Shown: positions 1-5,024 of the stretch, piece after piece
Layout: the number at the start of each line of letters is the position of its first letter
Numbering within the stretch: position 1 is the stretch's first letter
Origin: an uncultured Ruminococcus sp.
Lineage (GTDB): Bacteria; Bacillota; Clostridia; Oscillospirales; Acutalibacteraceae
NCBI GenBank assembly: GCA_902766585.1
Contig: CACXDV010000266.1
Coordinates: 1-5,024 of the forward strand
Length of the DNA: 5,024 bases
Direction: 5' to 3'
Translations under genes and position numbers: made by a program
The notes under the pieces: generated by a model
What the model was told of the DNA's origin: nothing
Database searches by the model: none
Seen by the model: only the letters and a program-made list of their open reading frames with translations

Positions 1-1
1 C

Positions 2-967
2 AGTATAATTCTTGAGGATTATGAAAAGGCTAAAAGCTATCTTATGCAAAGTGTTTTAAATCTTACGGAGCTTGAGGCGGCAGATGACATACTCAGGGAC
101 GGCATGGAATTCTGTGATAAGGAGGGCTTGCCGAGAAAGCGCGAAAAACTCCGGTATTATCTTGAGCATGGCGAAAGAAATAAAGAGCCTATGGTAACTG
201 AACAGGATGATCTGCCTGTAAAGAAGATAATTCAGGTATCAAAGCAGGCAGGTACTCAGAATAAGCTTGTGAACAAGGAAAAGGATATAAAATTCCTTAC
301 AGTCCTGCAGGAAGCTATAAGCCGTGAAAATATGACGGTAGATGATCTGTTTACCAATACCTCACTTAAAAATATGCCGTGTCACCTGTTTGAGTGGCAC
401 GGCATTGTGTATATTATGGTGATATTTATGAATGATAAGATAAGAATTACTATAGAGAATACATTTGGTTCAGAAATAAAGATCTTGTATGATGAGGATG
501 ATACAGTCCTTGTAAAGAACGGCAACGATCTTTATTTTATTGCCGGAGATGATATGTATATGATAGGTTCAAACGGTTATGAGCCATGCACCTATCTTAT
601 CCGTGACGGGAAAGTATGTATCTTTATACATAATGCGTTTACGGAGAGGGAGATACTTATGGCGGCGGAGCAGGGCTCGACTCTGACCTCTATTACAGGA
701 AATAAATATGATATCGGAAGGGTGTGTCGGCTTCTTGCTTATGCTGCGGCGAATCTCAGCGACGCATCTATAGATTATGTTGAGGGGAAGCTTGCAATAG
801 AAAAAATGAAGGAGCTTGGCGCGTTCAGTCCCGAAACGGCGGTAAGCTGTTCCTCGCTCGGAATCAGAATGATAAGCAGCTGTTTCAGTCATTCCAAACG
901 GCTTAATGAAAGGGTAATGACTACAGATGACGGAAAAGTATATCTGAAAATAAAAAACAGCGTATGA
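2..967 (+). CDS. Unrecognised protein, 5' end outside the window
   Basis: I do not recognise this protein. The frame is open from base 2 to the TGA at 965-967, giving 321 visible residues with no upstream stop. The first in-frame ATG (44) has no well-placed ribosome binding site: the nearest AAAGG ends 14 bases before it. The true start therefore probably lies to the left. No signal peptide or convincing membrane segment is visible. Numbering from the ATG at 44, residues 1-60 look helical and charged, 60-95 look like a polar linker, and about 110-205 alternate hydrophobic and acidic residues in a beta-rich pattern. The last 49 residues begin GAFSPETAVSCSSLGI and end near DDGKVYLKI. That resembles a small helix-turn-strand tail seen at the C-terminus of many clostridial proteins of unknown function; this comparison is from memory. 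The gene ends 10 bases before the flavodoxin-like gene, so the two are probably co-transcribed. That it is coding is fairly sure; its function is unknown. Confidence 0.75.
   Translation, partial: SIILEDYEKAKSYLMQSVLNLTELEAADDILRDGMEFCDKEGLPRKREKLRYYLEHGERNKEPMVTEQDDLPVKKIIQVSKQAGTQNKLVNKEKDIKFLTVLQEAISRENMTVDDLFTNTSLKNMPCHLFEWHGIVYIMVIFMNDKIRITIENTFGSEIKILYDEDDTVLVKNGNDLYFIAGDDMYMIGSNGYEPCTYLIRDGKVCIFIHNAFTEREILMAAEQGSTLTSITGNKYDIGRVCRLLAYAAANLSDASIDYVEGKLAIEKMKELGAFSPETAVSCSSLGIRMISSCFSHSKRLNERVMTTDDGKVYLKIKNSV
374..405 (+). repeat. Inverted repeat, 12-bp stem inside the first gene
   Basis: The arms ATGCCGTGTCAC (374-385) and GTGGCACGGCAT (394-405) pair over 12 positions with one T-G wobble, around the 8-base loop CTGTTTGA. 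The wobble is a legal G-U pair only in RNA read from the + strand; on the opposite strand it becomes a C-A mismatch. The repeat lies in frame, encoding part of NMPCHLFEWHGI, and no T-run follows it, so it is not an intrinsic terminator. Its role, if any, is unknown. Confidence 0.7.
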
Positions 968-970
968 GGT
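966..970 (+). promoter_or_regulatory. Ribosome binding site of the flavodoxin-like gene
   Basis: GAGGT lies 7 bases before the ATG at 978 and overlaps the TGA stop (965-967) of the preceding gene. This supports the chosen start and suggests translational coupling between the two genes. Confidence 0.7.
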
Positions 971-977
971 AATGTAA

Positions 978-1517
978 ATGAAGGCTTTGATAATAAACTG
1001 CAGTCCTGTGAGAAACGGCGCAACGGCAGAAACAGTAAAAATAATTTCTGAGGAATTGTCACAGAGATATGATGTAAGCAGTATATGCATAGATGATTAT
1101 TCCTTTTCGTTCTGCAAGGGCTGCCGTTCCTGTCATAAAACGGCGGAATGTGTACAGAAGGATGATTTTTCTTTAATGATAAATGAATTTGAAGCAGCGG
1201 ATATTATCGTATGTGTATCCCCGTCATACTGGGCTGATGTTCCGGGACAGTTCAAGGCGTTTATCGACAGGTGTACTCCGTGGTGCAATACGCACGAGCC
1301 GCACGCTTCGCTCAGTAAGGGAAAGAAGGGCTATGCCGCTGTATTGAGAACGGGACCAAGTATGCACGAATGTGAGAGGCTGATACAGACGATAGAGCAT
1401 TTTTACGGTCATATGGAAATAGAATGCTGCGGTCATATCGGACTTTGTATGGTAGAAAATAAAAATGATGTTCTGCTGAGGAAGGAAGAAATAATAAGCT
1501 TTTGCAGCAGTATATAG
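978..1517 (+). CDS. Flavodoxin-fold NAD(P)H-dependent oxidoreductase, iron-sulfur flavoprotein-like
   Basis: This is a 179-residue cytoplasmic protein of the NADPH-dependent FMN reductase / flavodoxin-like family, expected to bind FMN and pass electrons from NAD(P)H to an unknown acceptor. The N-terminus MKALIINCSPVRNGAT (1-16) is the first beta strand and phosphate-binding loop for FMN. The segment VSPSYWADVPGQFKAFIDR (80-98) is the second hallmark, where the flavin ring usually sits. Between them, C46, C49, C52 and C58 form CX2CX2CX5C, the compact cysteine pattern of iron-sulfur flavoproteins, which may hold a 4Fe-4S cluster; whether a cluster is bound here is inference. The protein has 14 cysteines in all, which is high. 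Length is normal for the family. The start has a good GAGGT site, and the TAG stop lies 3 bases before the methyltransferase ATG. Family assignment is firm; the substrate is unknown. Confidence 0.92.
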   Translation: MKALIINCSPVRNGATAETVKIISEELSQRYDVSSICIDDYSFSFCKGCRSCHKTAECVQKDDFSLMINEFEAADIIVCVSPSYWADVPGQFKAFIDRCTPWCNTHEPHASLSKGKKGYAAVLRTGPSMHECERLIQTIEHFYGHMEIECCGHIGLCMVENKNDVLLRKEEIISFCSSI

Positions 1518-1520
1518 AAA

Positions 1521-2321
1521 ATGGTGAAGCTATTGGTTATAAAAGATGAAAGAATAGACGGGGGCAGAGCCTTCGACTGGGGAAGAGCATCGGCGGATTA
1601 TGCCAGATTCAGGGATATTTATCCGGATGAATTTTATCGGAAAATTGCAGCAAGAGGACTTTGTGTCAAGGGGCAGAGAGTTCTTGATCTTGGTACGGGA
1701 ACAGGTGTGCTTCCGAGAAATATGTACAGCTTCGGCGCAGGGTGGACGGGTACGGATATATCCGAAAATCAGATAGCACAGGCAAAAATACTGTCTGAGG
1801 GAATGGATATAGATTATTATGTCATGTCTGCCGAGGAACTGAATTTTCCGGATAATACCTTTGATGTGATAACAGCGTGTCAGTGCTTCTGGTATTTTGA
1901 CCATGAAAGAATAATGCCGAAGCTTTTCCGTATGCTAAAGCCGGGAGGAAAAATACTTGTGCTATATTTGGCATGGCTGCCGTTTGAGGACAGAATTGCG
2001 GGAGAAAGTGAAAAGCTGGTGCTGAAATATAATCCTGTATGGAGCGGCGCGGGAGAAACAATGCATCCGATAGATATACCTCCATGCTATTATGATAAAT
2101 TTGAGTTGGTTTACAGTGAGGAATATCACTTGAAGGTGCATTTCACAAGAGAGGGCTGGAACGGAAGAATGAAGGCCTGCCGCGGAGTAGGGGCATCTCT
2201 GCCGGAGGATGAGATAAGGCTTTGGGAAAAGGAGCATAAGGAGCTTCTTGAGAAAATTGCCCCGGAGGAATTTGATATACTCCATTATGCTGCGGCAGCG
2301 GAGCTTAAAAGAAAAGGGTGA
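1521..2321 (+). CDS. Class I SAM-dependent methyltransferase
   Basis: This is a 266-residue soluble methyltransferase of the Methyltransf_11/UbiE-like type, transferring the methyl group of S-adenosylmethionine to an unknown acceptor. Motif I, VLDLGTGTGVLPRNM (54-68), is the glycine-rich SAM loop. GTD at 77-79 supplies the acidic residue expected to hold the ribose hydroxyls. SAEELNFPDNTFDVITACQ (103-121) covers motifs II and III, and LKPGGKILVL (139-148) is the usual post-motif. The N-terminal stretch RIDGGRAFDWGRASADYARF (11-30) is characteristic of a methyltransferase subgroup common in Clostridia. The C-terminal third is a less conserved cap that probably shapes the acceptor site. The ATG lies 3 bases after the preceding stop without a clear ribosome binding site, so translation is probably coupled; a TTG at 1533, with GGTGA 5 bases upstream, is an alternative start. 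Function class is firm; the substrate is unknown. Confidence 0.93.
   Translation: MVKLLVIKDERIDGGRAFDWGRASADYARFRDIYPDEFYRKIAARGLCVKGQRVLDLGTGTGVLPRNMYSFGAGWTGTDISENQIAQAKILSEGMDIDYYVMSAEELNFPDNTFDVITACQCFWYFDHERIMPKLFRMLKPGGKILVLYLAWLPFEDRIAGESEKLVLKYNPVWSGAGETMHPIDIPPCYYDKFELVYSEEYHLKVHFTREGWNGRMKACRGVGASLPEDEIRLWEKEHKELLEKIAPEEFDILHYAAAAELKRKG
2315..2321 (+). promoter_or_regulatory. Ribosome binding site that decides the TTG start of the Nudix gene
   Basis: AGGGTGA lies 6 bases before the TTG at 2328 and includes the TGA stop of the methyltransferase gene. Its spacing supports the TTG start, since no ATG, GTG or better-placed site occurs in frame nearby. Confidence 0.6.
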
Positions 2322-2327
2322 GACTGA

Positions 2328-2849
2328 TTGAGACTGTTGTTTGAAACAGATCTGCATGATTACGGGGAAGCTGAAAATGTGAGCAGGAGACCTTCCGCAA
2401 GAGCAATTATCATAAGCGGAAGAAGACTTGCTCTTGTATACAGCAGTGCGGAGAATTATTATAAATTCCCCGGCGGAGGGATAAATGAAGGTGAGGATAT
2501 AGAAGCTGCCCTTGCCCGCGAGGTCAGGGAGGAAACAGGTCTTATTGTAAAGCCTGAAAGCGTCAGGGAATTCGGAAGAGTTATGCGCCGTCAGAAAAGC
2601 GATCATTTGCCCGATACGGTGTTTGAGCAGGAAAATCTGTATTTTCTTTGCGAAACGGAAGAAAGGGTACGGAAACAGTCGCTTGACGATTATGAAAAGG
2701 AAGCGGGCTTTATATTGAGGATAGTCGATATTGATGAGGCTATAAGTGTCAATGAGGCATATCACAGTGAAAATGCTTTTAATGAAATGATGATAAGAAG
2801 AGAAGAAAGAGTTCTCAGAATCATTAAAACCGAATGTATAGATAAATAA
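2328..2849 (+). CDS. Nudix hydrolase with TTG start
   Basis: This 173-residue cytoplasmic protein should hydrolyse a nucleoside diphosphate linked to another group, using divalent metal. The Nudix box GX5EX7REUXEEXGU is complete at residues 50-72: G50, E56, R64, E65, E68, E69 and G71 are all present, so the metal-binding helix looks intact. It is preceded by YYKFPGGG (44-51), the usual strand leading into the box. The N-terminus (M)RLLFETDLHDYGE, followed by SRRPSARAIII, matches a clostridial Nudix subgroup from memory, which supports starting at the TTG rather than downstream. TTG is a weaker initiator, so translation may depend on coupling to the methyltransferase gene 6 bases upstream. The distal half, with DDYEKEAGFILRIVDIDEA (123-141), is also typical of the subgroup. 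The actual substrate (oxidised nucleotide, nucleotide sugar, dinucleotide or other) cannot be told from sequence. Confidence 0.92.
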   Translation: MRLLFETDLHDYGEAENVSRRPSARAIIISGRRLALVYSSAENYYKFPGGGINEGEDIEAALAREVREETGLIVKPESVREFGRVMRRQKSDHLPDTVFEQENLYFLCETEERVRKQSLDDYEKEAGFILRIVDIDEAISVNEAYHSENAFNEMMIRREERVLRIIKTECIDK

Positions 2850-2889
2850 AAATATACTGATTGTATTTTGCTATTGCGGGGAAACTGAT

Positions 2890-3360
2890 ATGAAGGTAAG
2901 AAGAGCAGAAAAAAGGGATATCGGGAAAATACTTGAACTTCTTGTTCAGGTCGATATGGTCCATCATAAGGGCAGACCGGACATTTTCAAGGGGCCGGCG
3001 ACAAAATACAGCCGTGATCAGCTTGAAGCCATTATCGCAAATGATAATACTCCGGTTTTTGTTTGTACGGATGGAAATGATATTCCTTTGGGACACGCCT
3101 TCTGCATACATAAACAGATAACAGGAGATCCTGTGCTTACGGATATCAGGACATTATATATAGATGATATATGCGTTGATGAAGGCGCAAGGGGAAGGCA
3201 TATCGGAAAAGCACTGTATGAGCATATTGTCTGTTACGGAAGGGAACAGGGCTTTTATAATATCACTCTTAACGTATGGACTTGCAACCCGTCGGCATTG
3301 AGCTTTTATGAGGCTATGGGACTTGTTCCTCAGAAAATATGTATGGAAAAGATATTGTGA
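2890..3360 (+). CDS. GNAT-family N-acetyltransferase
   Basis: This is a 156-residue single-domain GNAT, which moves an acetyl group from acetyl-CoA to an amine on an unknown small molecule or protein. The N-terminus MKVRRAEKRDIGKILELL (1-18) is the usual first strand and helix. IRTLYIDDICVDEGARGRHIGKAL (86-109) contains strand 4 and the pyrophosphate-binding loop: R101 and G106 fit R/QxxGxG/A, but the middle glycine is H104, a variant I believe is common in this subgroup. NVWTCNPSALSFYEAMGLVPQ (128-148) is the C-terminal motif, with N133, Y140 and G144 where the family usually has them. The ATG has CGGGGA (2877-2882) 7 bases upstream. The 40-base gap from the Nudix gene shows no convincing promoter, so it probably shares the upstream transcript. 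Family is firm; the substrate is unknown. Confidence 0.93.
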   Translation: MKVRRAEKRDIGKILELLVQVDMVHHKGRPDIFKGPATKYSRDQLEAIIANDNTPVFVCTDGNDIPLGHAFCIHKQITGDPVLTDIRTLYIDDICVDEGARGRHIGKALYEHIVCYGREQGFYNITLNVWTCNPSALSFYEAMGLVPQKICMEKIL

Positions 3361-3382
3361 TCTATTGCTTTTATGATATAAT
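3355..3382 (+). promoter_or_regulatory. Extended -10 promoter for the second gene block
   Basis: A perfect TATAAT (3377-3382) is preceded by TG at 3374-3375 with one base between, giving the extended -10 form TGATATAAT. A partial -35, TTGTGA (3355-3360), sits 16 bases upstream and overlaps the stop codon of the GNAT gene. This fits a housekeeping sigma-A promoter, with transcription expected to begin around 3389-3391, leaving a leader of roughly 90 bases before the next ATG. Confidence 0.72.
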
Positions 3383-3404
3383 GGTAATAAATAGCTTAAT
3401 ATAT

Positions 3405-3425
3405 TGAGTTTTTCTGAAAAGCTCA
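3405..3425 (+). other. Short A/T-rich hairpin in the leader
   Basis: TGAGTTTTT (3405-3413) and AAAAGCTCA (3417-3425) pair over 9 positions with one G-U, around the 3-base loop CTG. A second, weaker pair, TAAATAT (3438-3444) and ATATTTA (3453-3459), encloses a T-run. The T-run begins about 20 bases after the first stem, so this does not look like an intrinsic terminator. No operator or riboswitch was recognised. Confidence 0.35.
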
Positions 3426-3462
3426 GGAATGACGGACTAAATATTTTTTTGGATATTTAAAG

Positions 3463-3470
3463 AAAGGAGA
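3463..3470 (+). promoter_or_regulatory. Strong ribosome binding site of the GNAT-YoaP gene
   Basis: AAAGGAGA lies 7 bases before the ATG at 3478 and is the best match to the Shine-Dalgarno consensus in the window. It fixes the start and suggests this gene is translated efficiently, independent of the upstream block. Confidence 0.85.
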
Positions 3471-3477
3471 AACGAAT

Positions 3478-4236
3478 ATGGAGTATATAAGGCTTACAAC
3501 TGAAAATATAGAAAAAGAGCATATCTGCTGTGCTATTTCCAATAATAACGACATACAGGTGTCCTCAAAAAAGGCATGGCTTGCGGACAGGCTTGCAGAG
3601 GGACTTGTATTCCTGAAAAGTACAGAAAGAGGAAAATGCTTTATTGAATACATACCCGCGGAATATGCATGGAATCCGATATGCGCGGACGGGTATATGT
3701 ATATTGACTGCCTCTGGGTATCAGGCTCCTTTAAAGGTCACGGCTATTCCAATGACCTTCTGAATGAATGTATAAGCGACAGTAAAAATCAGGGCAAAAA
3801 GGGAATATGTATTCTTTCCTGCGCAAAGAAAAAGCCCTTTCTTGCAGATCCGAAATATCTGAAATATAAGGGCTTTGAGGTAAGTGATGAGGCTGATAAC
3901 GGTATTCAGCTATGGTATCTGCCGTTTGACGCTGATGCACAGAAGCCTGTGTTCAGGGAATGTGCAAGGCATCCCCATACAGATGAAGAGGGTTATGTAT
4001 TATACTATACAGATCAGTGTCCCTTCAATGCAAAATATGTGCCGGTCGTTGAGCAGACTGCAAGGGAGAGGAACGTGCCATTCAAAGCAATACATATAAC
4101 GAGCCGGGAGCAGGCGCAAAATTCACCGACACCGGTCACAACCTATGCATTGTTCCATAACGGAAAATATATAACTAATGAGCAGATGAATGACAAGAAG
4201 TTTTTGAAGCTTATCGAAAAGGAAGGTCAGTGGTGA
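3478..4236 (+). CDS. GNAT acetyltransferase with C-terminal YoaP domain
   Basis: This 252-residue cytoplasmic protein has two parts. Residues 1-150 are a GNAT fold: YIDCLWVSGSFKGHGYSNDLL (75-95) carries strand 4 and the acetyl-CoA loop, with K86, G89 and S91 in the R/QxxGxG/A positions, so the first and last are replaced. KKKPFLADPKYLKYKGFEV (117-135) is the C-terminal GNAT region. Residues about 158-252 match the YoaP domain, named after B. subtilis YoaP. This half looks thioredoxin-like to me: a strand ending YYTDQCPFN (176-184) places a lone cysteine, C181, where CxxC would be, and SPTPVTTYALFHNGKYIT (216-233) resembles the cis-proline strand and hairpin. The second cysteine is N184, so any redox role would be monothiol. 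It heads the second block, with its own promoter and ribosome binding site. Substrate is unknown; domain identity is fairly sure, the thioredoxin comparison is inference. Confidence 0.9.
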   Translation: MEYIRLTTENIEKEHICCAISNNNDIQVSSKKAWLADRLAEGLVFLKSTERGKCFIEYIPAEYAWNPICADGYMYIDCLWVSGSFKGHGYSNDLLNECISDSKNQGKKGICILSCAKKKPFLADPKYLKYKGFEVSDEADNGIQLWYLPFDADAQKPVFRECARHPHTDEEGYVLYYTDQCPFNAKYVPVVEQTARERNVPFKAIHITSREQAQNSPTPVTTYALFHNGKYITNEQMNDKKFLKLIEKEGQW

Positions 4237-4240
4237 AAGT

Positions 4241-4558
4241 ATGGCGTCAAAAAAGGAATATCTTGAATTTGTTCTTGAACAGCTTTCCGATATAGAGGAT
4301 GTTGCCTACAGACCTATGATGGGGGAGTATATTATTTATTACCGCGGTAAGGTAATAGGAGGGATATATGATGACAGATTTCTTGTCAAGCAGACAAAGT
4401 CATCAAAAAGCCTGCTGTCTGATGCGCCGCTTGAGCTTCCCTATGACGGAGCCAAGGAAATGCTTCTTGTTGAAAATATCGAGGACAGGGAGCTTATGAG
4501 GGAATTGCTTGTTTCTATGGAGAGCGAACTGCCCGCACCGAAGAAAAAGAAAAAATAA
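4241..4558 (+). CDS. TfoX/Sxy N-terminal-domain protein
   Basis: This 105-residue protein matches the stand-alone TfoX N-terminal domain family. Key stretches are YLEFVLEQL (7-15), YRPMMGEYIIYYRGKVIGGI (23-42), DDRFLVKQTKSS (44-55) and PYDGAKEMLLV (67-77), which are close to full-length for the short clostridial version. The separate C-terminal TfoX domain found in the Haemophilus/E. coli competence regulator Sxy is absent, so a role in competence should not be assumed; the function of the short form is unknown. The protein ends PAPKKKKK, a basic tail written in an A-rich run (4541-4559). The ATG comes 4 bases after the preceding stop, with GGTGA (4232-4236) overlapping that stop, so it is probably translated by coupling to the GNAT-YoaP gene. 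Family assignment is firm. Confidence 0.9.
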   Translation: MASKKEYLEFVLEQLSDIEDVAYRPMMGEYIIYYRGKVIGGIYDDRFLVKQTKSSKSLLSDAPLELPYDGAKEMLLVENIEDRELMRELLVSMESELPAPKKKKK

Positions 4559-4572
4559 AGGGATGTAATTAT

Positions 4573-5024
4573 ATGAGGATCGAACTTGAAACCGAAAGAC
4601 TGAGATTAAGACCTTTCAGGGAGGATGATGCCGAGGCTATGTTCTATGGCTGGGCAAATGATCCTGAGGTTACAAAATATCTGACATGGGACGTACATGA
4701 AAGTATTGATGTGACAAGATATGTGCTGAAAATGTGGGTTGATGAATATGAGCAGCCCGACAGGATAAATTTTGCTATTGAGCTAAAGGACAGCGGCGAA
4801 CTTATCGGAGGGATAGATGTTGTAAGGTATGTTGACGGTATTCCCGAAATAGGCTACGTTCTCTCAAAAAAGCATTGGGGCAGAGGATATATGACCGAGG
4901 CTTGTAAATGTGTGCTGAAATTTCTGTTTTCAAAGGGTTTTCCCGAGGTGATGATCACCGCGCAATGTGAGAATAAAGGCTCAAACAGAGTCATTCAGAA
5001 ATGCGGGGGAATATATCAGGGAAC
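4573..5024 (+). CDS. RimJ/RimL-type GNAT acetyltransferase, 3' end outside the window
   Basis: The frame opens at ATG 4573 and stays open to the right edge, giving 150 residues; the family is usually about 170-185, so perhaps 20-35 residues are missing. AGGGA (4559-4563) lies 9 bases before the ATG and supports the start. LETERLRLRPFREDDAEAMF (5-24) is the classic opening of the Acetyltransf_3 (RimJ/RimL) group. LIGGIDVV (77-84) and EIGYVLSKKHWGRGYMTEA (92-110) contain the central strands and the acetyl-CoA loop, with M107 in place of the common alanine. A later ENKGSNRVIQKCG (133-145) is the usual Asn/Ser motif before the last strands. Members acetylate ribosomal-protein N-termini, amino acids or antibiotics; which applies here cannot be told. 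The gene follows the TfoX-domain gene by 14 bases and is probably in the same operon. Confidence 0.92.
   Translation, partial: MRIELETERLRLRPFREDDAEAMFYGWANDPEVTKYLTWDVHESIDVTRYVLKMWVDEYEQPDRINFAIELKDSGELIGGIDVVRYVDGIPEIGYVLSKKHWGRGYMTEACKCVLKFLFSKGFPEVMITAQCENKGSNRVIQKCGGIYQG

Noticed and set aside
21..59. ATG at 21 with GAGG upstream as the start of a gene
   Set aside because: This frame meets a TAA stop after 12 codons; the longer open frame running from base 2 explains the region.
569..1090. A 173-codon open frame on the - strand over the first and second genes
   Set aside because: It is antisense to two coding genes that have better evidence, and its product has no recognisable motif.
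1407..1439. Direct repeat CGGTCATAT at 1407-1415 and 1431-1439 in the flavoprotein gene
   Set aside because: Nine bases, two copies, in frame and encoding GHM and GHI; this is within what chance and local composition would give.
1962..2765. A 267-codon open frame on the - strand across the methyltransferase and Nudix genes
   Set aside because: It spans two well-supported genes and their junction, its product is rich in Phe, Ile, Tyr and Ser as expected of an antisense shadow, and it has no recognisable domain.
2850..2889. TATACT (2853-2858) as a promoter for the short GNAT gene
   Set aside because: No TG extension is present, and the nearest -35-like sequence, TTAAAA at 2824-2829, is 23 bases away, too far to pair with it.
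3405..3459. Leader stems plus the T-run at 3444-3450 as an intrinsic terminator
   Set aside because: The first stem is A/T-rich and ends about 20 bases before the T-run, while the second stem encloses the T-run instead of preceding it.
4241..4558. Calling the TfoX-domain gene a competence regulator
   Set aside because: The C-terminal TfoX domain is missing and there are no competence genes in the window, so only the domain name is supported.

Overview
The window reads as a compact stretch of chromosome from a low-to-moderate-GC Firmicute, most likely a clostridial gut or rumen bacterium of the Ruminococcus/Oscillospiraceae type. This rests on heavy use of ATA, AGA and AGG codons, GGAG/GGTGA-type ribosome binding sites, an extended -10 promoter (TGnTATAAT), and proteins that resemble families common in Clostridia. 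It is inference; no rRNA or other phylogenetic marker is present. Tryptophan is encoded by TGG and the standard code fits throughout.

All eight genes lie on the + strand and are tightly packed. Block 1 (1-3360) holds the 3' part of an unrecognised gene, a flavodoxin-fold oxidoreductase with an iron-sulfur-flavoprotein-like cysteine motif, a class I SAM-dependent methyltransferase, a Nudix hydrolase that begins at TTG, and a small GNAT acetyltransferase. The gaps are 10, 3, 6 and 40 bases, so one transcript is likely. Block 2 (3361-5024) opens with a 117-base intergenic region carrying a good promoter and a strong ribosome binding site. It continues with a GNAT-YoaP two-domain protein, a TfoX N-terminal-domain protein and a RimJ/RimL-type GNAT that runs off the right edge. 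Gaps there are 4 and 14 bases.

The genes do not form a recognisable pathway. They are small stand-alone enzymes of the redox, methyl-transfer, nucleotide-hydrolysis and acetyl-transfer kinds, which in Firmicutes often act in detoxification, housekeeping clean-up or small-molecule modification. Substrates cannot be read from the sequence. No RNA gene, CRISPR array, transposase, phage gene or intrinsic terminator was seen.

Nothing here clearly amounts to a new system. The items most worth a second look are a 12-bp hairpin inside the first coding region, the monothiol thioredoxin-like C-terminal half of the GNAT-YoaP protein, the cysteine-rich flavoprotein, and the unrecognised first gene.
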